In this document: piece by piece, positions 51,590-59,428 of the stretch | Layout: every line of letters starts with the position of its first letter | Numbering within the stretch: position 1 is the first letter of the stretch | Assembly (NCBI RefSeq): GCF_016650815.1 | Contig: NZ_JAEKEZ010000033.1 | Coordinates: forward strand, 62,001-126,000 | Direction of reading: 5' to 3' | From: Pseudomonas sp. TH31 | GTDB lineage: Bacteria > Pseudomonadota > Gammaproteobacteria > Pseudomonadales > Pseudomonadaceae | Length of the DNA: 64,000 bases | The notes under the pieces: generated by a model | Told to the model about the DNA's origin: nothing | The model's input: only the letters and a program-made list of their open reading frames with translations | Database searches by the model: none | Translations under genes and position numbers: made by a program

Positions 51590-54324
51590 ATGAGCCAGAC
51601 CGTAACTCCAGGGCAATTGCAGCAGTGGCTGTTCGACGGGCAGGAAATTGCCCTGTTTGACGTGCGTGAGCATGGCCAATATGGCGAAGCCCATCTGTTT
51701 TTCGGGGTGAACCTGCCCTACAGCCGCCTGGAGTTGGAGGTCCGGCGTCTGGCGCCGAATCCACACGTGCGGCTGGTGATCTACGACCAGGACGGCGGCG
51801 ACGTTGCGGCGCGTGCCGCCCAGCGTTTGCAGGCATTGGGTTATGGCCGGGTGCATGTTCTTGATGGCGGTGCCGATGGCTGGCAGGCCGCCGGTTTCCA
51901 GTTATTTGCCGGTGTTCATGTGCCGTCCAAGGCGTTTGGCGAGTTGGTGGAGGAGGCCAGTCATACGCCGCATGTCACCGCCACGGAGTTAGCCGAATGG
52001 CAGGCCCGGGGCGAACCGTTGGTGGTGCTCGACGGTCGGCCGTTCGATGAGTACCGCAAGATGACCATTCCCGGTTCGGTCTGCTGCCCGAACGGCGAAC
52101 TGGGCTATCGCGTGCACGATCTGGTGCCGGACGACAGCACGCCGATTGTGGTCAATTGCGCGGGTCGAACCCGAAGCATTATTGGCGCGCAGACGCTGAT
52201 CAACCTTGGCCTGAAGAATCCGATCTATGCGCTGGAGAACGGGACACAGGGTTGGTATCTGGAAGATTTTCAGCTGGAACACGGCAGCACACGACGCTAT
52301 ACCGATGAGGTGTCATCTGATGCCTTGCCGGCTCAGCGGTTGGCCGCCGCGCAACTGGCGCAAAAGGCTGGAGTGAAAACCGTGGCGGCGATACAGGTCG
52401 AGCAGTGGTCACGGGATGCCAGTCGTAGCCTGTTTCTGTGTGATGTGCGTACCGCCGAGGAGTTTGCCGCCGGCAGTCTGCCGGGGGCACAACACACTCC
52501 GGGCGGGCAGTTGATTCAATCAACTGATTTGTATGTCGGCGTGCGCCAGGCACGGTTGGTGTTGATCGACAGCGATGGCGTGCGGGCACCGATTGTGGCC
52601 AGTTGGCTGCGGCAGTTGGGGCATGAGGCTTTTGTGCTTGAGGGCGGCGCGAGCAGTGCTTTGGCATTGCCAGTACTTGAAGTCGCCGCACCTGACGTAT
52701 TGCCATTGATCAGCGCCCAGGCATTGGCCGATGCGCTGAAGGACGCCGCCGTCGCACTGATTGATCTGCGCCCGAGCATGAGCTATCGCAAAGGTCATAT
52801 CGGCGCGGCGCGCTGGTCGATCCGTTCGTTGCTCGCAGCCGAGGTCGCCGGTGAATCGCGGCCATTGGTGGTGCTGGCCGACGATCCGCAACTGGCGGCT
52901 TTCGCGGCACTGGAGTTACCTGGACACCAACGCCAGCAAACCCGGCTGCTGGACGGTGGCCTCGGCGCTTGGCGGGCGGCGGGTTTCGCGGTGGAGGAAA
53001 CGCTCAATTCACCGCTCGATGAACAGTGCATCGATTTTCTGTTCTTCACCCACGACCGCCACTCCGGCAACAAGGACGCGGCGCGTCAGTACCTGGCCTG
53101 GGAGATTGGTTTGCTGGCGCAAATGAGCGAAAACGAAATCGCCAGCCTCAAGCCTTTGCGAGCGCAAGCGTCGCGGGTCCGCACTCGGCTGATCCATTGC
53201 GCGCGAACCGAAAAGGGCAATGGCGGTCGTGCCGTCAACGTCCCCGTCACACGGTTAAGCACGGTGCTGTTCGACAACCTTGCGCAAATGCGTGACGCCC
53301 GCTCCCGTCGTGACTATGAGCGAGTGCTGAGCTATGGCGCTCGCGGCAACCCGACGGCATTCGCCCTGGAAGATCTGGTCACCGAGCTTGAGGGCGGTTA
53401 TCGCACCCGCTTGTTCGGCACCGGCCTGGCAGCGGTCGCCCAGACGTTCCTGGCCTACCTGCGACCCGGCGATCATGTGCTGATCACCGACGCGGTCTAC
53501 TCGCCGGTAAGGCGCCTGGCCCGGAGTTTCTACAGCCGTTCGGCATTCAGGTCAGCTACTTCGCGCCTGACGGCCGCGACCTGCATACGCAGCTGCAAGC
53601 CAACACCAAAATGGTCTACACCGAAGTGCCTGGTTCGTTGCTCTATGAACTCTGCGACCTGCCGGCCATCGCCGCCCTGTGCAAGCCGCGCGGCATCTTG
53701 CTGGCCGTGGACAACACCTGGGGCTCGGGTTACCTGTACCGGCCGCTGAGCCTGGGTGCGGACATCTCGATCGTGGCGTTGACCAAATATGTGAGCGGTC
53801 ACAGCGACGTGGTCATGGGCAGTGTCTGCACCCGGCAAGACGCCTGGCAACCACTGGCGACCATGAGCGACGCCTTCGGCAGTGCTGTCAGCCCCGACGA
53901 CGCCTACCTGGTGCTGCGCGGCGCCCGAACCCTGGCGTCACGCCTGGAGGTACACGAACGCCAGGCCCTGGAAGTCGCACACTGGTTGCAGGCTCATCCG
54001 CAGGTGAAACGGGTGTTCCACCCGGCGTTGCCCGAGCACCCCGGCCATGACGTGTGGCAGCGCGACTTCAAGGGTAGCAATGGTTTGCTCTCGTTCGAGC
54101 TGCACGACGCCGCCGCGAGCCACGTCGAACGCTTCATCGACGCGCTTCAGCTGTTCGGTGCTTCCTGGGGCGGCTATGAAAGCCTGATCACCGTCGCTGA
54201 ACTCAAGGGACGTGACGGCGCACAGGATCGCGCACTGAATCCGGTGCTGCGCTTGCACATCGGGCTGGAAGATGTCGAGGCGTTAATCGAGGACCTGGAG
54301 CGAGGATTCGCTGCGACAACGTGA
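51590..54324 (+). pseudogene. Rhodanese (four-domain) fused to PLP-dependent cystathionine beta-lyase-like enzyme, frameshifted by one base
   Basis: ATG 51590 opens a frame of 719 codons. One extra G at 53523-53524 joins it to the frame ending at 54324, giving 911 residues. Residues 1 to about 515 are four rhodanese domains like those at 17361. Only domain 2 keeps the active Cys190 (NCAGRTRS); domain 4 has LADDPQLAA where the other protein has TCGSSQ. After a short linker follows a Cys/Met-metabolism PLP enzyme: LIHCARTEKGNGGRAVNVPV, RLFGTGLAAVAQTFLAYLRP, VDNTWGSGYLYRPL and Lys733 in VALTKYVSGHSDVVMG. A C-S lyase that makes thiol or persulfide would be tethered to a sulfane carrier. The frameshift may be a sequencing error. 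Confidence 0.78.
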
Positions 54325-54375
54325 ACCTGAGGTCCAGCCCAGCCTCCCTGGCAGCGAATCAGTGACGGGCGTCAG

Positions 54376-54585
54376 TTATCGATGCTTGTCGCTTTTGGCC
54401 GGATCCGCGTTGCGCCGCTCCGGGCCAGCGGGGTTGCCGGTGTTCACCAGCCTTCTCTCGACCAGCACATTCTGCAGCGCCTGGCGGGCCACCGGGTCCA
54501 ACTGATGTTCACGTTCCTTGAGTTCAAGCAGGATGGGACTGGACCAGGTGCGATAGGTTTTTTCGGCGGTTCGAACGGGTGTCAT
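54376..54585 (-). CDS. Small hypothetical protein (69 aa)
   Basis: The sequence starts MTPVRTAEKTYRTWSSPILL and continues LELKEREHQLDPVARQALQN, with a charged, Pro/Asn-rich tail. AAGGAGAG precedes ATG 54585. It is probably soluble with a central helix. There is no known family that I recognise. It is convergent with the fusion gene and divergent from the small gene at 54610. Confidence 0.6.
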   Translation of the reverse strand: MTPVRTAEKTYRTWSSPILLELKEREHQLDPVARQALQNVLVERRLVNTGNPAGPERRNADPAKSDKHR

Positions 54586-54609
54586 CTATCTCTCCTTGAT
54601 AAGGCGCTC

Positions 54610-54843
54610 GTGATAAAGCAGCGGCTGTTCGATGAGGTAGAAACGTTAGTTGAGGAACCGGGTTGTTGCCAGTCGACTATCTGCCCCTGGCATAGTGATG
54701 GAGACCTTATTGTTGATCCTTTGACCGGCGTCATGTACACGCTCACGGAAGAGGCCACGGCTACTGTGCAGGAAAAAACTGACGCGCAGGAATCGGTGGC
54801 AGCCCTTCAAAATCTTCAGTCATCAGGGATCTGTACAAAGTAG
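54610..54843 (+). CDS. Possible small protein (77 aa)
   Basis: From GTG 54610 the frame reads VIKQRLFDEVETLVEEPGCC, then PWHSDGDLIVDPLTGVMYTL and a Gln/Ala-rich end to TAG at 54841-54843. Composition is protein-like, and it is divergent from the gene at 54376. No ribosome site is clear and an ATG lies only at 54732, so the start and even the gene are uncertain. Confidence 0.4.
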   Translation: MIKQRLFDEVETLVEEPGCCQSTICPWHSDGDLIVDPLTGVMYTLTEEATATVQEKTDAQESVAALQNLQSSGICTK

Positions 54844-54907
54844 AGGCAGCGCTTGCCGCACGCCTCATTAATACGAGTAACGAGGCGTGCGGGAAGTGGT
54901 TGTCAGA

Positions 54908-55105
54908 TCAGACGCAAGCCTGGCCGACGTGGTTGTCTTGTGCCCCGGCGATGAGGTGCAGCGGGATGTGCGGTGACGCATCCAGGGAGGGAACCTCGAA
55001 ATTGCCCACTATGTGCAAGTGTCGCTCAGTCAGCGCGGTCGACTCTGCTTCCTTTGCTTTAGCCATTCTCGCGTGGTTCATTGCGATTTCGTTGAGAGTT
55101 GACAC
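54908..55105 (-). CDS. Small hypothetical protein (65 aa)
   Basis: Start GTG 55105 has GGGAG eight bases upstream. The product reads VSTLNEIAMNHARMAKAKEA with a helical first half, then LHIVGNFEVPSLDASPHIPL. No signal peptide or known domain is seen. It belongs to a cluster of short genes of unknown role between 54.4 and 56.2 kb. Confidence 0.5.
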   Translation of the reverse strand: MSTLNEIAMNHARMAKAKEAESTALTERHLHIVGNFEVPSLDASPHIPLHLIAGAQDNHVGQACV

Positions 55106-55392
55106 GTTACATCTCCCGGTGACTGACCAAGCGTATCGCTGGAGTCCTTAAGCGTTGATTTGGTGGCAGTCGCGTCAGAATTACGTCGCTCTGGGGCTGC
55201 TAACAGCGGGCAATGCAATCCCTGAGCCAGATGGCGTCAGGTATTGGGCACCATGCTTTCATGGGCGACGAATGGTGCCGGGGCAAGGTGCACCGACCGT
55301 CAGACAGCCTGAATTATCGATACCGGCCCGACTCCATAGCGTGAGGAGCAATTGTTCCTTGATGGCGGTGAACTCCGCCCAGAGGCAAGGTA
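55106..55392. other. Intergenic region, no gene seen
   Basis: A gap of 287 bp between two small genes. A short stretch (GGAACTCCGCCCAGAGGCAAGG region near its right end) gives the ribosome site of the next gene. No promoter boxes stand out. Confidence 0.3.
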
Positions 55393-55578
55393 ATGACATC
55401 ATTCGAAGACTTCCGCATCAAATCGCAAGCGCTTTTGATCGAGTTGGATGCCGCGACCATGGGAATGATGACGCTGGTGACATCTAAATGCGTTTCCGGG
55501 CCGCAGTGGGACGCTGCGACCAAAAGACAACACGATGCCTATGAACGCTGGAATGCTTTCCTCAATATTCCTGGTTAG
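55393..55578 (+). CDS. Small hypothetical protein, paralogue A (61 aa)
   Basis: The product (MTSFEDFRIKSQALLIELDA, ATMGMMTLVTSKCVSGPQWD, AATKRQHDAYERWNAFLNIP) is homologous to the one at 55981-56202: both have DFRIKS, LDAAT, VSGP and KRQHDAY-RWNAF. It should be all-helical and soluble, with no cysteine except Cys33. GAGGCAAGG precedes ATG 55393. The function is unknown. The duplicate nearby suggests a small recently duplicated family. Confidence 0.65.
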   Translation: MTSFEDFRIKSQALLIELDAATMGMMTLVTSKCVSGPQWDAATKRQHDAYERWNAFLNIPG

Positions 55579-55647
55579 CGCCGGCAACGCGGACTGTTTG
55601 CGATTCGGGCGTAAAATGGCAATGCACTTCATCAAGAGGAGCAGCAT

Positions 55648-55839
55648 ATGGACGCCGACCAAGTGAATAAGCAAGCGACGGAGCAACGAGTTTGGGATCG
55701 ATACTTCTGCGCCGCATTGATTGCCGAAAGCAATCTGACGGCACCGGTGGTAGGAGAAGCCACTCACCAAGACCGGCAGAACCTGTTGGTTGAGCGGGCC
55801 AAGGCGCTCGCCGACAAAATGATGGCAAACCGAAAATAA
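55648..55839 (+). CDS. Small hypothetical protein (63 aa)
   Basis: A short protein (MDADQVNKQATEQRVWDRYF, CAALIAESNLTAPVVGEATH, LVERAKALADKMMANRK), probably helical. A good ribosome site, GAGGAGCAG, stands before ATG 55648 and a terminator follows at 55844, which supports expression. No domain is recognised. It lies between the two paralogous genes at 55393 and 55981. Confidence 0.65.
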   Translation: MDADQVNKQATEQRVWDRYFCAALIAESNLTAPVVGEATHQDRQNLLVERAKALADKMMANRK

Positions 55840-55843
55840 ACAG

Positions 55844-55867
55844 AGCCCAGCCATCGCGCTGGGCTTT
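55844..55867 (+). terminator. Rho-independent terminator
   Basis: AGCCCAGC-CATCGC-GCTGGGCT with TT after the stem. It lies just after the 63-aa gene. Confidence 0.7.
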
Positions 55868-55980
55868 CCACATCTGGCGGGTACCGGTGATCGGATGTTT
55901 TGAATCATTCACCTTGTCCGCGCTCAATGATGCTGAAGCATTTGCTTCTCGGTGACGCAAGCATCAATGGGGTTGAGGCA

Positions 55981-56202
55981 ATGACATCAGTCGACGATTT
56001 CAGGATCAAGTCGCATGCGCTACTGGCGGATCTCGATGCTGCAACAACGGAAATGATGAAGCTGATTTCATCCCGCTCGGTGTCAGGACCGGCATGGGAG
56101 GAGGCCGTCAAGCGCCAGCACGATGCCTACGTGCGCTGGAATGCCTTTATTAATAGTCGCGATGGGTGTGATCCGCCTGATTCGCAAATTGCATTTACCT
56201 GA
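55981..56202 (+). CDS. Small hypothetical protein, paralogue B (73 aa)
   Basis: A paralogue of the gene at 55393 (MTSVDDFRIKSHALLADLDA, ATTEMMKLISSRSVSGPAWE, KRQHDAYVRWNAFINSR) with an extra 12-residue tail that carries Cys and Pro. GAGGCA before ATG 55981 decides the start over an in-frame ATG at 55900. Function unknown. Confidence 0.65.
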   Translation: MTSVDDFRIKSHALLADLDAATTEMMKLISSRSVSGPAWEEAVKRQHDAYVRWNAFINSRDGCDPPDSQIAFT

Positions 56203-56264
56203 GCACCTGTTTACATGCGACTTGACTACCCTCCGGTGCTATAGACGAGTCCGTCAAGAACGCC

Positions 56265-56945
56265 TCACTGCACCGCCGCGATCCGTTCGGGCCCCTGATT
56301 GCGCACATTGCCAACGGCCATATCGACCTTGAACCATTCGAAGCCTTCGCAAGGCTCGCCCTGTAGAAGTGCCATCTGCTCCGCACGCTCCCTGGGCGTC
56401 GCCGGGTCCAGCCATTCCCGGGCCAGTTGCGCTGAAAGCGTCACGGGTTGGCGGTCGTGGACGTCCACCATACCGCCAGCGTTGTCGGCGGTAATGATCA
56501 CGAAGCCGTCATGTTCATCCGGTTCATGTTCGTACCTTGGGTACTGACCAATCGCTGCGCAGAGGATTGGTGCGCGATCCTTGCGGCGGATCAGGTAGGG
56601 CTGTTTCTTCGGGCCACCCTCGTAGACCCACTCAAACCAATTGTCGATCGCGATGATCGCCCGGTGTGGCCAGATTGTTTTGAAGAATGGGCCATGGGCG
56701 ACTTTCTCGACCCAGGCGTTGATCGGCGTGGCGTGGTCCTTCGACCAGTGAGGTCGCCATCCCCAGCGCACCCTGTCGGCGTGCAGCACATCGCCTTCCT
56801 GGTGGAAGAGGGCGAGTTGAGTCGTCGGCGCGGCGTTGTAGTATTCCAGCGGCAGGTCGCCGACGGTATTGATCAGGGCGTTGGGAATACTCAGTGCAGC
56901 TACGAAGTCGTGAATGCCCCGGTACTGGGAAAGTCGTCCGCACAT
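56265..56945 (-). CDS. SOS response-associated peptidase (SRAP/YedK/HMCES family)
   Basis: A 226-residue SRAP protein. The start MCGRLSQYRGIHDF gives the essential Cys2, which becomes the N-terminal residue after Met removal and forms a thiazolidine crosslink with abasic sites in single-stranded DNA. Other conserved parts are YNAAPTTQLALF, RWGWRPHWSKD, TPINAWVEKV (with the catalytic Glu), NWFEWVYEG and the C-terminal VHDRQPVTLS. Start ATG 56945 is used because it puts Cys in position 2. An ATG five codons upstream is in frame but would bury that Cys. Confidence 0.88.
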   Translation of the reverse strand: MCGRLSQYRGIHDFVAALSIPNALINTVGDLPLEYYNAAPTTQLALFHQEGDVLHADRVRWGWRPHWSKDHATPINAWVEKVAHGPFFKTIWPHRAIIAIDNWFEWVYEGGPKKQPYLIRRKDRAPILCAAIGQYPRYEHEPDEHDGFVIITADNAGGMVDVHDRQPVTLSAQLAREWLDPATPRERAEQMALLQGEPCEGFEWFKVDMAVGNVRNQGPERIAAVQ

Positions 56946-57125
56946 GATCGGATCCTCCACCTGTACATTCAGCGTAGACCAGTGCTTGGGTGGTTATTAT
57001 GAAGTTGGGCCGGCAAGGGGCTCCCGTGACTGTTGCCGACCCCGAAGCCCGGGCTGTCGCTCTGACTTGACGCGCAGGCGCAGCATGCTCCGCGGGAAGT
57101 CCAGGCGAGTAGCCGGGGAGCTGAT
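56946..57125. other. Intergenic region, no gene seen
   Basis: 180 bp separate two minus-strand genes. It contains several GC-rich blocks but no convincing start or hairpin. Confidence 0.3.
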
Positions 57126-57344
57126 TTAGTCCGCCCCCAATTTGAGTTTGATGTTGTTTGAAGGCCACCAGGACCACGACGGAGGAGGTGTATAGCAGCC
57201 TGGCTGATTGGCGGGTGTCGCATCACAGCGGACGGTGTAGCCCTTGTTGTTGAATTCCCTTGCGCCTTCACCGGTGCCGCGCTCACTGTATGAGGAGCAG
57301 CCGCCGAGCAACGCGGCGATTAAAAGAATCGTTGTGTACTTCAT
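57126..57344 (-). CDS. Small lipoprotein (72 aa)
   Basis: Starts MKYTTILLIAALLGGCSSYS with Cys16 in a lipobox; GGAGGCATTT precedes ATG 57344. The mature part includes GAREFNNKGYTVRCDATPAN and a Pro/Trp-rich end (PPPSWSWWPS). Two more Cys could form a disulfide. It should be in the envelope. Longer in-frame readings lack a signal peptide. Confidence 0.65.
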   Translation of the reverse strand: MKYTTILLIAALLGGCSSYSERGTGEGAREFNNKGYTVRCDATPANQPGCYTPPPSWSWWPSNNIKLKLGAD

Positions 57345-57453
57345 AAATGCCTCCATGCGTGGAGCACATAGCTTAACCATTGAACCCCGCCGAACGCGGT
57401 TTTTTTTGCCTGGAGAAAAGTGATGACTGCAACCGAGACGGGTATGACTCACC

Positions 57454-57491
57454 CACATAGGTAACAAATCAGTTCAAGCACATAGGTAACA
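57454..57491 (+). repeat. Direct repeat CACATAGGTAACA x2
   Basis: Two identical 13-base copies with a 25-base period. The origin is unclear. Confidence 0.5.
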
Positions 57492-57606
57492 GTTTTTGAC
57501 TCGCACTGGTCGATTCCGAGGACTGATCGCGCTGGCGGCGTGTCAGGCGTATGTGCGGGAACTGAATCGCTGACTGGTGGAGGCGCAGGCACTTTATTTT
57601 CAGCGC

Positions 57607-57642
57607 AGAAAAGCAAAGCCCCCGAAGGTTCGCGGCTTCGGG
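57607..57642 (-). terminator. Rho-independent terminator of the glucarate operon
   Basis: On the minus strand CCCGAAG-CCGCGAAC-CTTCGGG is followed by GGCTTTGCTTTT. It lies 42 bp after the stop of the aldehyde dehydrogenase gene. Confidence 0.7.
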
Positions 57643-57683
57643 ACTTCTATTTTCGCGTACATCCCTTAAGCGCTGGATGCGGG

Positions 57684-59267
57684 TTACCCAATGGCGGCGT
57701 CGCTCCACTCGCTATTGACCAAGCGTTTGAGCTTGAGCGGATTGCTGTTCTGCAACGCTGGAGGTAAAAGCTCATCGGGATAGTTCTGGAAGCAGACTGG
57801 ACGCAGAAAGCGATCAATCGCCAAAGTACCCACGGACGTGCCGCGCGAGTCCGAGGTTGCCGGGTAAGGTCCGCCGTGAACCATGGCTTCACAGACTTCG
57901 ACGCCGGTTGGATACCCGTTAACCAATATCCGTCCTACTTTTTGCTCCAGCACTGGAACAAGCCATTGGTAATGCTGCAGGTCAGCAGGTTCGCCAATCA
58001 GCGTGGCGGTCAGTTGACCACGTAACGATTTAAGTGCGAGCTTGAGTTCAAAGTCGTCAGCCACTTCGATCACAATGGTGGTCGGGCCAAAGACTTCTTC
58101 TTGCAACAGCTCATCACCCTTGAGTAGCAGGCTCACATCCGCCTTGAACAGCTGCGGGTGTGCCTGATTGCCGGTCTGGTCAGAGCCCGCCAGGTGAGTA
58201 ATGCCGGCATGTGCATGCAGATGTTCAAGCCCTTTGGAATAGCTGCGCAGGCCTCCAGCGTTCAGCATGGTCTGCGGTGCCTGAACAGCCATTTGGCCTT
58301 GCAAGTGCTCAAGGAACTGAGCGAACTGCGGCGATTTTATCCCGATCACCAGGCCTGGATTGGTACAGAACTGGCCACATCCCATAACGACGGAGGCCAC
58401 CAACTCCTTGGCTACGGTTTCGCCTCTGGAAGACAAGGCGATAGGCAACAGGACTACCGGGTTGATGCTGGACATCTCGGCAAATACCGGGATGGGTTGT
58501 GGGCGCTCTGCCGCCATCTTGCACAGGGCATTGCCGCCGCCGAGCGAACCGGTAAAACCGACTGCTTGAATGGCCGGGTGCTTGACCAGCCATTCACCCA
58601 CACCTGCACCGAAAATCATATTGAACACGCCCTTGGGCATGCCGCTGCGCTCGGCTGCCCGAACAATGGCGCAGCCGACCTGGTCGGCCGTTGCCATGTG
58701 GCCACTGTGGGCTTTGAATACCACCGGGCAGCCGGCTGCGAGAGCAGCCGCTGTATCGCCACCGGCAGTAGAAAACGCCAGGGGGAAATTACTGGCGCCA
58801 AACACAGCGACCGGGCCGACACCGATACGGTATTGACGTAAATCGCCTCGTGGCAGTGGCTTGCGATCAGGCAAGGCCAGATCAATGCGTGCCCCCAGAT
58901 AGTCGCCGCGGCGCAGCACCTTGGCGAACAAGCGCATCTGGCCGCTGGTGCGTGCACGCTCACCCTGAATGCGGCCCGCCGGCAATGCTGTTTCCTGGCA
59001 GACGATAGCGACGAATGTTTCACCCAGTTGATCAATTTCATCAGCGATGGCGTCGAGAAATTCGGCGCGGCGTTCCGGACTCAGTTGCCGAAACTCAAGG
59101 AATGCCGCTTCGGCGGCCAAAGCGGCGCGGTCTACTTCGCCCTCTGTCGCTTGATAAAAGTCATACGGCAAAGCCTGGCCAGTGGTTGCATCCAGGCTCT
59201 TGAGTTTTTGCTCGCCTTCGGCGCTACGTTCGCCTGCGATAAAGTTTTGGCCAAGAAGTGTGAACAT
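57684..59267 (-). CDS. 2,5-dioxovalerate (alpha-ketoglutarate semialdehyde) dehydrogenase
   Basis: A 527-residue NAD(P)-dependent aldehyde dehydrogenase, which would oxidise 2-oxoglutarate semialdehyde to 2-oxoglutarate, the last step of glucarate breakdown. Visible are the start MFTLLGQNFIAGE, FGASNFPLAFSTAGGDTAAA, GFTGSLGGGNAL, the FAEMSSINPVVLLP segment and the catalytic Cys in MGCGQFCTNPGLVIG. GGAGACAG precedes ATG 59267; a start ten codons upstream is possible. It is the last gene of the leftward sugar-acid operon. The ALDH family subtype (NADP-type, 520-530 aa) fits this role. Confidence 0.88.
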   Translation of the reverse strand: MFTLLGQNFIAGERSAEGEQKLKSLDATTGQALPYDFYQATEGEVDRAALAAEAAFLEFRQLSPERRAEFLDAIADEIDQLGETFVAIVCQETALPAGRIQGERARTSGQMRLFAKVLRRGDYLGARIDLALPDRKPLPRGDLRQYRIGVGPVAVFGASNFPLAFSTAGGDTAAALAAGCPVVFKAHSGHMATADQVGCAIVRAAERSGMPKGVFNMIFGAGVGEWLVKHPAIQAVGFTGSLGGGNALCKMAAERPQPIPVFAEMSSINPVVLLPIALSSRGETVAKELVASVVMGCGQFCTNPGLVIGIKSPQFAQFLEHLQGQMAVQAPQTMLNAGGLRSYSKGLEHLHAHAGITHLAGSDQTGNQAHPQLFKADVSLLLKGDELLQEEVFGPTTIVIEVADDFELKLALKSLRGQLTATLIGEPADLQHYQWLVPVLEQKVGRILVNGYPTGVEVCEAMVHGGPYPATSDSRGTSVGTLAIDRFLRPVCFQNYPDELLPPALQNSNPLKLKRLVNSEWSDAAIG

Positions 59268-59340
59268 ATCTGTCTCCGTGCGCTTCAGGCGTGACAACGG
59301 GTGCTTGTCTGAAGTCGGTTAAATGATGCGACACAGGGGA

Positions 59341-59365
59341 GGGGCACTTCTGGTGCCCCTTTTTT
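59341..59365 (+). terminator. Hairpin with T-run (orientation opposite to the operon)
   Basis: GGGGCAC-TTCTG-GTGCCCC followed by TTTTT on the plus strand. It lies between the gudD and aldehyde dehydrogenase genes, which run on the minus strand. There it could act as an mRNA-processing or stabilising hairpin rather than a terminator. Confidence 0.5.
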
Positions 59366-59428
59366 CTGAAGAGGAAGCTTTATAGGTTTGATTGCGGTGC
59401 TTGTGGCACCTGAGTCTTGCTCAATGGA

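Larger units (their letters stand above)
57345..57683. other. Intergenic region with a short direct repeat and a C-terminal-looking relic
   Basis: CACATAGGTAACA occurs at 57454-57466 and 57479-57491, 25 bases apart. On the plus strand an open end RGLIALAACQAYVRELNR then TGA runs to about 57572. It may be the border and relic of a mobile element or lost gene, but no transposase is recognised. A minus-strand terminator lies at 57607-57642. Confidence 0.3.
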
